DNA of 64,000 bases from assembly GCA_916613615.1 (NCBI GenBank), contig OU744724.1, forward strand, positions 45,610,662 through 45,674,661, in the 5' to 3' direction. Under the pieces are notes generated by a model. The model searched no databases. It had not been told where the DNA came from and saw nothing but the letters and a program-made list of their open reading frames with translations. A program made the position numbers and the translations under genes. Of this stretch, positions 50,801 through 64,000 are shown in pieces. Numbering within the stretch: position 1 is the first letter of the stretch; each line of letters starts with the position of its first letter. Source of the stretch: Steromphala cineraria (lineage: Eukaryota; Mollusca; Gastropoda; Trochida; Trochidae).

Positions 50801-53800
50801 AAGTAGTTTATAGGTGGGAGCGTGATCACCTACAAGTAGTTTATATGTGGTAGCGTGATCACCTACAAGTAGTTTATAGGTGGTAGCGTGATCACCTACA
50901 AATAGTTTATATGTGGTAGCCTGATCACCTACAAAAGTTTATATGTGGTAGCGTGATCACCTACAAGTAGTTTATAGTAGGTAGCGTGATCACCTACAAA
51001 TAGTTTATATGTGGTAGCGTGATCACCTACAAGTAGTTTATAGTAGGTAGCGTGATCACCTACAAGTAGTTTATAGGTGGGAGCGTGATCACCTACAAGT
51101 AGTTTATAGGTGGGAGCGTGATCACCTACAAGTAGTTTATAGGTGGTAGCGTGATCACCTACAAGTAGTTTGTATGTGGTAGCGTGATCACCTACAAGTA
51201 GTTTATAGGTGGTAGTTTGATCACCTAAAGTAGTTTATAGGTGGTAGCGTGATCACCTACAAGTAGTTTATAGTAGGTAGCGTCATCACCTCCAAGTAGT
51301 TTATAGGTGAGAGCGTGGTCACCTACAAGAAGTTTATATGTGGTAGCGTGATCACCTACAAATAGTTTATAGGTGGTAGCGTGATCACCTACAAGTAGTT
51401 TATATGTGGTAGCGTAGTCACCTACAAATAGTTTATAGGTGTGAGCGTGATCACCTACAAGTAGTTTATATGTGGTAGCGTGATCACCTACAAGTAGTTT
51501 ATAGGTGGTAGTTTGATCACCTACAAGTAGTTTATAGTAGGTAGCGTGATCACCTACAAGTAGTTTATAGGTGAGAGCGTGATCACCTACAAATAGTTTA
51601 TAGGTGGTAGCGTGATCACCTACAAATAGTTTATATGTGGTAGCGTGATCACCTACAAATAGTTTATAGGTGGGAGCGTGATCACCTACAAGTAGTTTAT
51701 ATGTGGTAGCGTGATCACCTACAAATAGTTTATAGGTGTTAGCGTGATCACCTACAAATAGTTTATAAGTAGGTAGCGTGATCACCTACAAATAGTTTAT
51801 ATGTGGTAGCGTGATCACCTACAAGTAGTTTATAGGTGGTAGCGTGATCACCTACAAGTAGTTTATATGTGGTAGCGTGATCACCTACAAGTAGTTTATA
51901 GGTGGTAGCGTGATCACCTACAAGTAGTTTATATGTGGTAGCGTGATCACCTACAAGTAGCTTATATGTGGTAGCGTGATCACCTACAAGTAGTTTATAG
52001 GTGGTAGCGTGATCACCCACAAATAGTTTATAGGTGGTAGCGTGATCACCTACAAATAGTTTATATGTGGTAGCGTGATCACCTACAAATAGTTTATAGG
52101 TGGTAGCGTGATCACCTACAAATAGTTTATATGTGGAAGCGTGATCACCTACAAGTAGTTTATAGGTGGGAGTTTGATCACCTACAAGTAGTTTATAGTA
52201 GGTAGCGTGATCACCTACAAGTATTTATATGTGGTAGCGTGATCACCTACAAATAGTTTGTATGTGGTAGCGTGATCACCTACAAATAGTTTATAGGTGG
52301 TAGCGTGATCACCTACAAATAGTTTATATGTGGTACCGTGATCACCTACAAGTAGTTTATAGTAGGTAGCGTGATCACCTACAAGTAGTTTAAAGGTGGG
52401 AGCGTGATCACCTTCAAGTAGTTTATAGGTGGGAGCGTGATCACCTACAAGTAGTTTATAGTAGGTAGCGTGATCACCTACAAGTAGTTTATAGGTGGGA
52501 GCGTGATCACCTAGACCTACAAGTAGTTTATAGTAGGTAGCGTGATCACCTACAAGTAGTTTATAGGTGGGAGCGTGATCACCTACAAGTAGTTTATAGG
52601 TGGGAGCGTGATCACCTACAAGTAGTTTATAGGTGGGAGCATGATCACCTACAAGTAGTTTATAGGTGGGAGCGTGATCACCTAGACCTACAAGTAGTTT
52701 ATAGTAGGTAGCGTGATCACCTACAAGTAGTTTATAGGTTGTAGCGTGATCACCTACAAGTAGTTTATAGGTGGTAGCGTGATCACATACAAGTAGTTTA
52801 TAGGTGGTAGCGTGATCACTACAAGTAGTTTATATGTGGTAGCGTGATCACCTACAAGTAGTTTATAGGTGGGAGCGTGATCACCTACAAGTAGTTTATA
52901 GGTGGGAGCGTGATCACCTAGACCTACAAGTAGTTTATAGTAGGTAGCGTGATCACCTAAAAGTAGTTTATAGTAGGTAGCGTGATCACCTACAAGTAGT
53001 TTATAGGTGGGAGCGTGATCACCTACAAGTAGTTTAAAGGTGGGAGCGTGATCACCTACAAGTAGTTTATAGGTGGGAGCGTGATCACCTACAAGTAGTT
53101 TATAGGTGGGAGCGTGATCACCTACAAGTAGTTTATAGGTGGGAGCGTGATCACCTACAAGTAGTTTATAGTAGGTAGCGTGATCACCTACAAGTAGTTT
53201 ATAGTAGGTAGCGTGATCACCTACAAGTAGTTTATAGTAGGTAGCGTGATCACCTACAAGTAGTTTATAGGTGGGAGCGTGATCACCTACAAGTAGTTTA
53301 TAGGTGGAAGCGTGATCACCTACAAATACTTTATAGGTGAGAGCGTGATAAACTACAAGTAGTTTATATGTGGTAGCGTGATCACCTACAAGTAGTTTAT
53401 ATGTGGTGGCGTGATCACCTACAAATAGTTTATAGGTGGTAGTTTGATCACCTACACATAGTTTATAGGTGAGAGCGTGATCACCTACAAGTAGTTTATA
53501 GTAGGTAGCGTGATCACCTACCAGTAGTTTATAGTAGGTAGCGTGATCACCTACAAGTAGTTTATAGTAGGTAGCGTGATCACCTACCAGTAGTTTATAG
53601 TAGGTAGCGTGATCACCTACAAGTAGTTTATAGGTGGTAGCGTGATCACCTACAAATAGTTTATAGGTGAAAGCGTGATCACCTACAAGTAGTTTATATG
53701 TGGTAGCGTGATCACCTACAAATAGTTTATAGGTGTTAGTTTGATCACCTACAAATAGTTTATAGGTGAGAGCGTGATCACCTAAAAGTAGTTTATAGTA

Positions 53801-56800
53801 GGTAGCGTGATCCCCTACAAGTAGTTTATAGTAGGTAGCGTGATCACCTACAAGTAGTTTATAGGTGGGAGCGTGATCACCTACAAGTAGTTTATAGGTG
53901 GGAGCGTGATCACCTACAAGTAGTTTATATGTGGTAGCGTGATCACCTACAAGTAGTTTATAGGTGGTAGCGTGATCACCTACAAATAGTTTATATGTGG
54001 TAGCCTGATCACCTACAAAAGTTTATATGTGGTAGCGTGATCACCTACAAGTAGTTTATAGTAGGTAGCGTGATCACCTACAAATAGTTTATATGTGGTA
54101 GCGTGATCACCTACAAGTAGTTTATAGTAGGTAGCGTGATCACCTACAAGTAGTTTATAGGTGGGAGCGTGATCACCTACAAGTAGTTTATAGGTGGGAG
54201 CGTGATCACCTACAAGTAGTTTATAGGTGGTAGCGTGATCACCTACAAGTAGTTTGTATGTGGTAGCGTGATCACCTACAAGTAGTTTATAGGTGGTAGT
54301 TTGATCACCTAAAGTAGTTTATAGGTGGTAGCGTGATCACCTACAAGTAGTTTATAGTAGGTAGCGTGATCACCTCCAAGTAGTTTATAGGTGAGAGCGT
54401 GGTCACCTACAAGAAGTTTATATGTGGTAGCGTGATCACCTACAAATAGTTTATAGGTGGTAGCGTGATCACCTACAAGTAGTTTATATGTGGTAGCGTA
54501 GTCACCTACAAATAGTTTATAGGTGTGAGCGTGATCACCTACAAGTAGTTTATATGTGGTAGCGTGATCACCTACAAGTAGTTTATAGGTGGTAGTTTGA
54601 TCACCTACAAGTAGTTTATAGTAGGTAGCGTGATCACCTACAAGTAGTTTATAGGTGAGAGCGTGATCACCTACAAATAGTTTATAGGTGGTAGCGTGAT
54701 CACCTACAAATAGTTTATATGTGGTAGCGTGATCACCTACAAATAGTTTATAGGTGGGAGCGTGATCACCTACAAGTAGTTTATATGTGGTAGCGTGATC
54801 ACCTACAAATAGTTTATAGGTGTTAGCGTGATCACCTACAAATAGTTTATAAGTAGGTAGCGTGATCACCTACAAATAGTTTATATGTGGTAGCGTGATC
54901 ACCTACAAGTAGTTTATAGGTGGTAGCGTGATCACCTACAAGTAGTTTATATGTGGTAGCGTGATCACCTACAAGTAGTTTATAGGTGGTAGCGTGATCA
55001 CCTACAAGTAGTTTATATGTGGTAGCGTGATCACCTACAAGTAGTTTATATGTGGTAGCGTGATCACCTACAAGTAGTTTATAGATGGTAGCGTGATCAC
55101 CCACAAATAGTTTATAGGTGGTAGCGTGATCACCTACAAATAGTTTATATGTGGTAGCGTGATCACCTACAAATAGTTTATAGGTGGTAGCGTGATCACC
55201 TACAAATAGTTTATATGTGGTAGCGTGATCACCTACAAGTAGTTTATAGGTGGGAGTTTGATCACCTACAAGTAGTTTATAGTAGGTAGCGTGATCACCT
55301 ACAAGTATTTATATGTGGTAGCGTGATCACCTACAAATAGTTTATAGGTGGTAGCGTGATCACCTACAAATAGTTTATATGTGGTAGCGTGATCACCTAC
55401 AAATAGTTTATAGGTGGTAGCGTGATCACCTACAAATAGTTTATATGTGGTACCGTGATCACCTACAAATAGTTTATAGGTGGTAGCGTGATCACCTACA
55501 AATAGTTTATAGGTGGTAGCGTGATCACCTACAAATAGTTTATAGGTGGGAGCGTGATCACCTACAAGTAGTTTATAGTAGGTAGCGTGATCACCTACAA
55601 ATAGTTTATAGGTGGGAGCGTGATCACCTACAAGTAGTTTATAGGTGGGAGCGTGATCACCTACAAGTAGTTTATAGGTGAGAGCGTGATCACCTTCAAA
55701 TAGTTTATATGTGGTAGCATGATCACCTACAAGTAGTTTATAGTAGGTAGCGTGATCACCTACAAGTAGTTTATAGGTGGGAGCGTGATCACCTTCAAGT
55801 AGTTTATAGTAGGTAGCGTGATCACCTACAAGTAGTTTATAGTAGGTAGCGTGATCACCTACAAGTAGTTTATAGGTGGGAGCGTGATCACCTAGACCTA
55901 CAAGTAGTTTATAGTAGGTAGCGTGATCACCTACAAGTAGTTTATAGGTGGGAGCGTGATCACCTACAAGTAGTTTATAGGTGGGAGCGTGATCACCTAC
56001 AAGTAGTTTATAGGTGGGAGCATGATCACCTACAAGTAGTTTATAGGTGGGAGCGTGATCACCTAGACCTACAAGTAGTTTATAGTAGGTAACGTGATCA
56101 CCTACAAGTAGTTTATAGGTTGTAGCGTGATCACCTACAAGTAGTTTATAGGTGGTAGCGTGATCACATACAAGTAGTTTATAGGTGGTAGCGTGATCAC
56201 TACAAGTAGTTTATATGTGGTAGCGTGATCACCTACAAGTAGTTTATAGGTGGGAGCGTGATCACCTAGAAGTAGTTTATAGGTGGTAGCGTGATCACTA
56301 CAAGTAGTTTATAGGTGGGAGCGTGATCACCTACAAGTAGTTTATAGGTGGGAGCGTGATCACCTACAAGTAGTTTATAGGTGGGAGCGTGATCACCTAC
56401 AAGTAGTTTATAGGTGGTAGCGTGATCACCTACAAATAGTTTATAGGTGGTAGCGTGATCACCTACAAATAGTTTATATGTGGTACCGTGATCACCTACA
56501 AGTAGTTTATAGTAGGTAGCGTGATCACCTACAAGTAGTTTATAGGTGGGAGCGTGATCACCTAGACCTACAAGTAGTTTATAGTAGGTAGCACGATCAC
56601 CTACAAGTAGTTTATAGGTGGGAGCGTGATCACCTACAAGTAGTTTATAGGTGGGAGCGTGATCACCTACAAGTAGTTTATAGGTGGGAGCATGATCACC
56701 TACAAGTAGTTTATAGGTGGGAGCGTGATCACCTAGACCTACAAGTAGTTTATAGTAGGTAGCGTGATCACCTACAAGTAGTTTATAGGTTGTAGCGTGA

Positions 56801-59800
56801 TCACCTACAAGTAGTTTATAGGTGGTAGCGTGATCACATACAAGTAGTTTATAGGTGGTAGCGTGATCACTACAAGTAGTTTATATGTGGTAGCGTGATC
56901 ACCTACAAGTAGTTTATAGGTGGGAGCGTGATCACCTACAAGTAGTTTATAGGTGGGAGCGTGATCACCTACAAGTATTTATATGTGGTAGCGTGATCAC
57001 CTACAAGTAGTTTATAGGTGGTAGCGTGATCACTACAAGTAGTTTATAGTAGGTAGCGTGATCACCTACAAGTAGTTTATAGGTGGGAGCGTGATCACCT
57101 ACAAGTAGTTTATAGGTGGGAGCGTGATCACCTAGACCTACAAGTAGTTTATAGTAGGTAGCGTGATCACCTAAAACTAGTTTATAGTAGGTAGCGTGAT
57201 CACCTACAAGTAGTTTTTAGGTGGGAGCGTGATCACCTACAAGTAGTTTAAAGGTGGGAGCGTGATCACCTACAAGTACTTTATAGGTGGGAGCGTGATC
57301 ACCTACAAGTAGTTTATAGGAGGGAGCGTGATCACCTACAAGTAGTTTATAGGTGGGAGCGTGATCACCTACAAGTAGTTTATAGTAGGTAGCGTGATCA
57401 CCTACAAGTAGTTTATAGTAGGTAGCGTGATCACCTACAAGTAGTTTATAGTAGGTAGCGTGATCACCTACAAGTAGATTATAGGTGGGAGCGTGATCAC
57501 CTACAAGTACTTTATAGGTGGGAGCGTGATCACCTACAAGTAGTTTATAGGTGGAAGCGTGATCACCTACAAATAGTTTATAGGTGAGAGCGTGATAAAC
57601 TACAAGTAGTTTATATGTGGTAGCGTGATCACCTACAAGTAGTTTATATGTGGTGGCGTGATCACCTACAAATAGTTTATAGGTGGTAGTTTGATCACCT
57701 ACACATAGTTTATAGGTGAGAGCGTGATCACCTACAAGTAGTTTATAGTAGGTAGCGTGATCACCTACCAGTAGTTTATAGTAGGTAGCGTGATCACCTA
57801 CAAGTAGTTTATAGGTGGTAGCGTGATCACCTACAAATAGTTTATAGGTGAAAGCGTGATCACCTACAAGTAGTTTATATGTGGTAGCGTGATCACCTAC
57901 AAATAGTTTATAGGTGTTAGTTTGATCACCTACAAATAGTTTATAGGTGAGAGCGTGATCACCTACAAGTAGTTTATAGTAGGTAGCGTGATCACCTACA
58001 AGTAGTTTATAGTAGGTAGCGTGATCACCTACAAGTAGTTTATAGGTGGGAGCGTGATCACCTACAAGTAGTTTATAGGTGGGAGCGTGATCACCTACAA
58101 GTAATTTATAGGTGGGAGCGTGATCACCTACAAGTAGTTTATATGTGGTAGCGTGATCACCTACAAGTAGTTTATAGGTGGTAGCGTGATCACCTACAAA
58201 TAGTTTATATGTGGTAGCGTGATCACCTACAAATAGTTTATATGTGGTAGCGTGATCACCTACAAGTAGTTTATAGTAGGTAGCGTGATCACCTACAAAT
58301 AGTTTATATGTGGTAGCGTGATCACCTACAAGTAGTTTATAGTAGGTAGCGTGATCACCTACAAGTAGTTTATAGGTGGGAGCGTGATCACCTACAAGTA
58401 GTTTATAGGTGGGAGCGTGATCACCTACAAGTAGTTTATAGGTGGTAGCGTGATCACCTACAAGTAGTTTGTATGTGGTAGCGTGATCACCTACAAGTAG
58501 TTTATAGGTGGTAGTTTGATCACCTAAAGTAGTTTATAGGTGGTAGCGTGATCACCTACAAGTAGTTTATAGTAGGTAGCGTGATCACCTCCAAGTAGTT
58601 TATAGGTGAGAGCGTGGTCACCTACAAGAAGTTTATATGTGGTAGCGTGATCACCTACAAGTAGTTTATAGGTGGTAGCGTAGTCACCTACAAATAGTTT
58701 ATAGGTGTGAGCGTGATCACCTACAAGTAGTTTATATGTGGTAGCGTGATCACCTACAAGTAGTTTATAGGTGGTAGTTTGATCACCTACAAGTAGTTTA
58801 TAGTAGGTAGCGTGATCACCTACAAGTAGTTTATAGGTGAGAGCGTGATCACCTACAAATAGTTTATAGGTGGTAGCGTGATCACCTACAAATAGTTTAT
58901 AGGTGGGAGCGTGATCACCTACAAGTAGTTTATATGTGGTAGCGTGATCACCTACAAATAGTTTATAGTAGGTAGCGAGATCACCTACAAGTAGTTTATA
59001 GTAGGTAGCGTGATCACCTACAAATAGTTTATAGGTGTTAGCGTGATCACCTACAAGTAGTTTATAGGTGAGAGCGTGATCACCTACAAATAGTTTATAG
59101 GTGGTAGCGTGATCACCTACACATAGTTTATAGGTGGTAGCGTGATCACCTACAAATAGTTTATAGGTGTGAGCGTGATCACCTACAAGTAGTTTATATG
59201 TGGTAGCGTGATCACCTACAAGTAGTTTATAGGTGGTAGTTTGATCACCTACAAGTAGTTTATAGTAGGTAGCGTGATCACCTACAAGTAGTTTATAGGT
59301 GAGAGCGTGATCACCTACAAATAGTTTATAGGTGGTAGCGTGATCACCTACAAATAGTTTATAGGTGGTAGCGTGATCACCTACAAATAGTTTATAGGTG
59401 GGAGCGTGATCACCTATAAGTAGTTTATATGTGGTAGCGTGATCACCTACAAATAGTTTATAGTAGGTAGCGAGATCACCTACAAGTAGTTTATAGTAGG
59501 TAGCGTGATCACCTACAAGTAGTTTATAGGTGGGAGCGTGATCACCTACAAATAGTTTATAGGTGAGAGCGTGATCACCTACAAATAGTTTATATGTGGT
59601 AGCGTGATCACCTACAAATAGTTTATAGGTGGTAGCGTGATCACCTCCAAATAGTTTATATGTGGTAGCGTGATCACCTACAAGTAGTTTATAGGTGGGA
59701 GTTTGATCACCTACAAGTAGTTTATAGTAGGTAGCGTGATCACCTACAAATAGTTTATAGGTGTTAGCGTGATCACCTACAAGTAGTTTATAGGTGAGAG

Positions 59801-62800
59801 CGTGATCACCTACAAATAGTTTATAGGTGGTAGCGTGATCACCTACACATAGTTTATAGGTGGTAGCGTGATCACCTACAAATAGTTTATAGGTGGGAGC
59901 GTGATCACCTACAAATAGTTTATAGGTGGTAGCGTGATCACCTACAAATAGTTTATAGGTGGGAGCGTGATCACCTATAAGTAGTTTATATGTGGTAGCG
60001 TGATCACCTACAAAAAGTTTATAGTAGGTAGCGTGATCACCTACAAGTAGTTTATAGTAGGTAGCGTGATCACCTACAAGTAGTTTATAGGTGTTAGCGT
60101 GATCACCTACAAGTAGTTTATAGGTGGGAGCGTGATCACCTACAAATAGTTTATATGTGGTAGCGTGATCACCTACAAGTAGTTTATAGTAGGTAGCGTG
60201 ATCACCTACAAGTAGTTTATATGTGGTAGCGTGATCACCTACAAATAGTTTATAGGTGAGAGCGTGATCACCTACAAATAGTTTATATGTGGTAGCGTGA
60301 TCACCTACAAATAGTTTATAGGTGGTAGCGTGATCACCTCCAAATAGTTTATATGTGGTAGCGTGATCACCTACAAGTAGTTTATAGGTGGGAGTTTGAT
60401 CACCTACAAGTAGTTTATAGTAGGTAGCGTGATCACCTACAAATAGTTTATAGGTGTTAGCGTGATCACCTACAAGTAGTTTATAGGTGAGAGCGTGATC
60501 ACCTACAAATAGTTTATAGGTGGTAGCGTGATCACCTACACATAGTTTATAGGTGGTAGCGTGATCACCTACAAATAGTTTATAGGTGGGAGCGTGATCA
60601 CCTACAAATAGTTTATAGGTGGTAGCGTGATCACCTACAAATAGTTTATAGGTGGGAGCGTGATCACCTATAAGTAGTTTATATGTGGTAGCGTGATCAC
60701 CTACAAAAAGTTTATAGTAGGTAGCGTGATCACCTACAAGTAGTTTATAGTAGGTAGCGTGATCACCTACAAGTAGTTTATAGGTGTTAGCGTGATCACC
60801 TACAAGTAGTTTATAGGTGGGAGCGTGATCACCTACAAATAGTTTATATGTGGTAGCGTGATCACCTACAAGTAGTTTATAGTAGGTAGCGTGATCACCT
60901 ACAAGTAGTTTATATGTGGTAGCGTGATCACCTACAAATAGTTTATAGGTGTTAGCGTGATCACCTACAAGTAGTTTAAAGGTGGGAGCGTGATCACCTA
61001 CAAATAGTTTATATGTGGTAGCGTGATCACCTACAAATAGTTTATAGGTGGGAGCGTGATCACCTACAAGTAGTTTATATGTGGTAGCGTGATCACCTAC
61101 AAGTAGTTTATAGTAGGTAGCGTGATCACCTACAAATAGTTTATAGGTGGGAGCGTGATCACCTACAAGTAGTTTATATGTGGTAGCGTGATCACCTACA
61201 AGTAGTTTATAGGGGTTAGCGTGATCACCTACAAATAGTTTATAGGGGTTAGCGTGATCACCTACAAATAGTTTATAGTAGGTAGCGTGATCACCTACAA
61301 GTAGTTTATAGGTGGGAGCGTGATCACCTACAAATAGTTTATAGGTGGTAGCGTGATCACCTACAAATAGTTTATATGTGGTAGCGTGATCACCTACAAA
61401 TAGTTTATAGGTGGTAGCGTGATCACCTACAAATAGTTTATATGTGGTAGCGTGATCACCTACAAGTAGTTTATAGGTGGGAGTTTGATCACCTACAAGT
61501 AGTTTATAGTAGGTAGCGTGATCACCTACAAGTATTTATATGTGGTAGCGTGATCACCTACAAATAGTTTATAGGTGGTAGCGTGATCACCTACAAATAG
61601 TTTATATGTGGTAGCGTGATCACCTACAAATAGTTTATAGGTGGTAGCGTGATCACCTACAAATAGTTTATATGTGGTAGGGTGATCACCTACAAGTAGT
61701 TTATAGTAGGTAGCGTGATCACCTACAAGTAGTTTATAGGTGGGAGCGTGATCACCTTCAAGTAATTTATAGGTGGGAGCGTGATCACCTACAAGTAGTT
61801 TATAGTAGGTAGCGTGATCACCTACAAGTAGTTTATAGGTGGGAGCGTGATCACCTTGACCTACAAGTAGTTTATAGTAGGTAGCGTGATCACCTACAAG
61901 TAGTTTATAGGTGGGAGCGTGATCACCTACAAGTAGTTTATAGGTGGGAGCGTGATCACCTACAAGTAGATTATAGGTGGGAGCATGATCACTTACAAGT
62001 AGTTTATAGGTGGGAGCGTGATCACCTAGACCTACAAGTAGTTTATAGGTTGTAGCGTGATCACCTACAAGTAGTTTATAGGTGGTAGCGTGATCACATA
62101 CAAGTAGTTTATAGTAGGTAGCGTGATCACTACAAGTAGTTTATATGTGGTAGCGTGATCACCTACAAGTAGTTTATAGGTGGGAGCGTGATCACCTACA
62201 AGTAGTTTATAGGTGGGAGCGTGATCACCTAGACCTACAAGTAGTTTATAGTAGGTAGCGTGATCACCTACAAGTAGTTTATAGTAGGTAGCGTGATCAC
62301 CTACAAGTAGTTTATAGTAGGTAGCGTAATCACCTACAAGTAGTTTATAGGTGGGAGCGTGATCACCTACAAGTAGTTTATAGGTGGGAGCGTGATCACC
62401 TACAAGTAGTTTATAGGTGGGAGCGTGATCACCTACAAGTAGTTTATAGGTGGGAGCGTGATCACCTACAAGTAGTTTATAGTAGGTAGCGTGATCACCT
62501 ACAAGTAGTTTATAGTAGGTAGCGTGATCACCTACAAGTAGTTTATAGTAGGTAGCGTGATCACCTACAAGTAGTTTATAGTAGGTAGCGTGATCACCTA
62601 CAAGTAGTTTATAGGTTGGAGCGTGATCACCTACAAATAGTTTATAGGTGAGAGCGTGATAACCTACAAGTAGTTTATATGTGGTAGCGTGATCACCTAC
62701 AAGTAGTTTATATGTGATGGCGTGATCACCTACAAATAGTTTATAGGTGGTAGTTTGATCACCTACAAATAGTTTAAAGGTGAGAGCGTGATCACCTACA

Positions 62801-64000
62801 AGTAGTTTAAAGTAGGTAGCGTGATCACCTACAAGTAGTTTATAGGTGGTAGCGTGATCACCTACATGTAGTTTATAGGTGGGAGCGTGATCACCTACAA
62901 GTAGTTTTTAGTAGGTAGCGTGATCACCTACAAGTAGTTTATAGGTGGGAGCGTGATCACCTACAAGTAGTTTTTAGTAGGTAGCGTGATCACCTACAAG
63001 TAGTTTATAGGTGGGAGCGTGATCACCTACAAATAGTTTATAGTAGGTAGCGTGATCACCTACAAGTAGTTTATATGTGGGAGCGTGATCACCTACAAGT
63101 AGTTTATAGGTGGGAGCGTGATCACCTACAAGAAGTTTATAGGTGGGAGCGTGATCACCTACAAGTAGTTTATAGGTGGGAGCGTGATCACCTACAAGTA
63201 GTTTATAGGTGGGAGCGTGATCACCTACAAGTAGTTTATAGGTGGTAGCGTGATCACCTACAAGTAGTTTATAGGTGGTAGCGTGATCACCTACAAGTAG
63301 TTTATAGGTTGGAGCGTGATCACCTACAAATAGTTTATAGGTGAGAGCGTGATAACCTACAAGTAGTTTATAGGTGGTAGCGTGATCACCTACAAGTAGT
63401 TTGTAGTAGGTAGCGTGATCACCTACAAGTAGTTTATAGGTTGGAGCGTGATCACCTACAAATAGTTTATAGGTGAGAGCGTGATAACCTACAAGTAGTT
63501 TATAGGTGGTAGCGTGATCACCTACAAGTAGTTTATAGTAGGTAGCGTGATCACCTACAAGTAGTTTAGAGTAGGTAGCGTGATCACCTACAAGTAGTTT
63601 ATAGGTTGGAGCGTGATCACCTACAAATAGTTTATAGGTGAGAGCGTGATAACCTACAAATAGTTTATATGTGGTAGCGTGATCACCTACAAATAGTTTA
63701 TAGGTGGTAGCGTGATCACCTACAAATAGTTTATATGTGGTAGGGTGATCACCTACAAGTAGTTTATAGTAGGTAGCGTGATAACCTACAAGTAGTTTAT
63801 TTGTGGTAGCGTGATCACCTACAAGTAGTTTATATGTGATGGCGTGATCACCTACAAATAGTTTATAGGTGGTAGTTTGATCACCTACAAATAGTTTAAA
63901 GGTGAGAGCGTGATCACCTACAAGTAGTTTAAAGTAGGTAGCGTGATCACCTACAAATAGTTTATAGGTGGTAGCGTGATCACCTACATGTAGTTTATAG
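47851..64000. repeat. Satellite 3, main block: 33-bp unit, about 490 copies
   Basis: The unit includes GTGATCACCTACAAGTAGTT and TATAGGTGGTAGC. Common variants are TATATGTGG, TATAGTAGG, CAAATAG for CAAGTAG, and AGTTTGATC for AGCGTGATC. Each unit has the palindrome GTGATCAC, a CTAC-AA-GTAG hairpin and CACCTA/TAGGTG inverted arms. A higher-order repeat of about 3.1 kb is visible: the mark TATAAGTAGGTAGC recurs near 48650, 51767 and 54851, and GTGATAAACTAC near 50261 and 53345, both 3,084 bp apart in the second interval. A further diverged copy follows near 57592. 33 bp is a multiple of 3, so long minus-strand frames (276, 186 and 85 residues) arise. They are not supported as genes. The array continues past the window. 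Confidence 0.97.

Noticed and set aside
47838..55104. Minus-strand frames of 85-276 codons
   Set aside because: Satellite 3 read in its stop-free frame, without unique sequence.
37264..64000. Calling satellites 2 and 3 the centromere
   Set aside because: Higher-order repeats are suggestive, but there is no chromatin or chromosomal evidence in the sequence.

Overview
This is eukaryotic, AT-rich, intron- and repeat-dominated DNA from an invertebrate animal. It is probably a lophotrochozoan and plausibly a mollusc: the one clear host gene is a FoxG-type forkhead factor, and the background is non-LTR retrotransposon remnants, a TTAA-flanked MITE, tRNA-derived repeat remnants and very long young tandem arrays. 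The phylum is an inference, because nothing in the window names the species.

Layout. 1-1116: a 32-bp minisatellite and an AAAT microsatellite. 1117-5000: the FoxG locus, a single-exon forkhead repressor gene on the minus strand (3260-4504) with a GC-richer upstream flank and a possible TATA box. 5000-14950: mostly unique non-coding DNA with four local tandem arrays (27/32-bp, CT-rich 29/32-bp, 43-bp and small microsatellites). Two stretches rich in homeodomain/SOX-like words could be enhancers. 14951-20958: satellite 1 (58-bp unit, about 104 copies). 20960-27540: unique DNA with a dispersed repeat, a 63-bp array open on both strands, a 46-bp array split by a segment carrying a textbook type I hammerhead ribozyme, a tRNA-like remnant and a 25-nt poly-C tract. 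27548-30134: a 47-bp array joined directly to a 43-bp array that ends in an inverted unit. 30135-37260: transposon graveyard (two LINE remnants, a MITE, dispersed repeats). 37264-44650: satellite 2 (49-bp unit with a 1,020-bp higher-order repeat). 44652-64000: satellite 3 (33-bp unit with a roughly 3.1-kb higher-order repeat), interrupted at 45492-47850 by a LINE reverse-transcriptase fragment with an uninterrupted reading frame. Satellite 3 runs off the right edge.

By adding array lengths by eye, tandem repeats occupy about 37-38 kb, a little under 60% of the window. Almost all other long reading frames are array artefacts. The genes do not form a pathway: there is one developmental transcription factor and otherwise selfish or structural DNA. 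The strongest unexpected items are the hammerhead ribozyme at 23909-23956, the shared hairpin core of satellites 1 and 3, the phased higher-order structure of all three large satellites, and the LINE frame that reads through into satellite 3.
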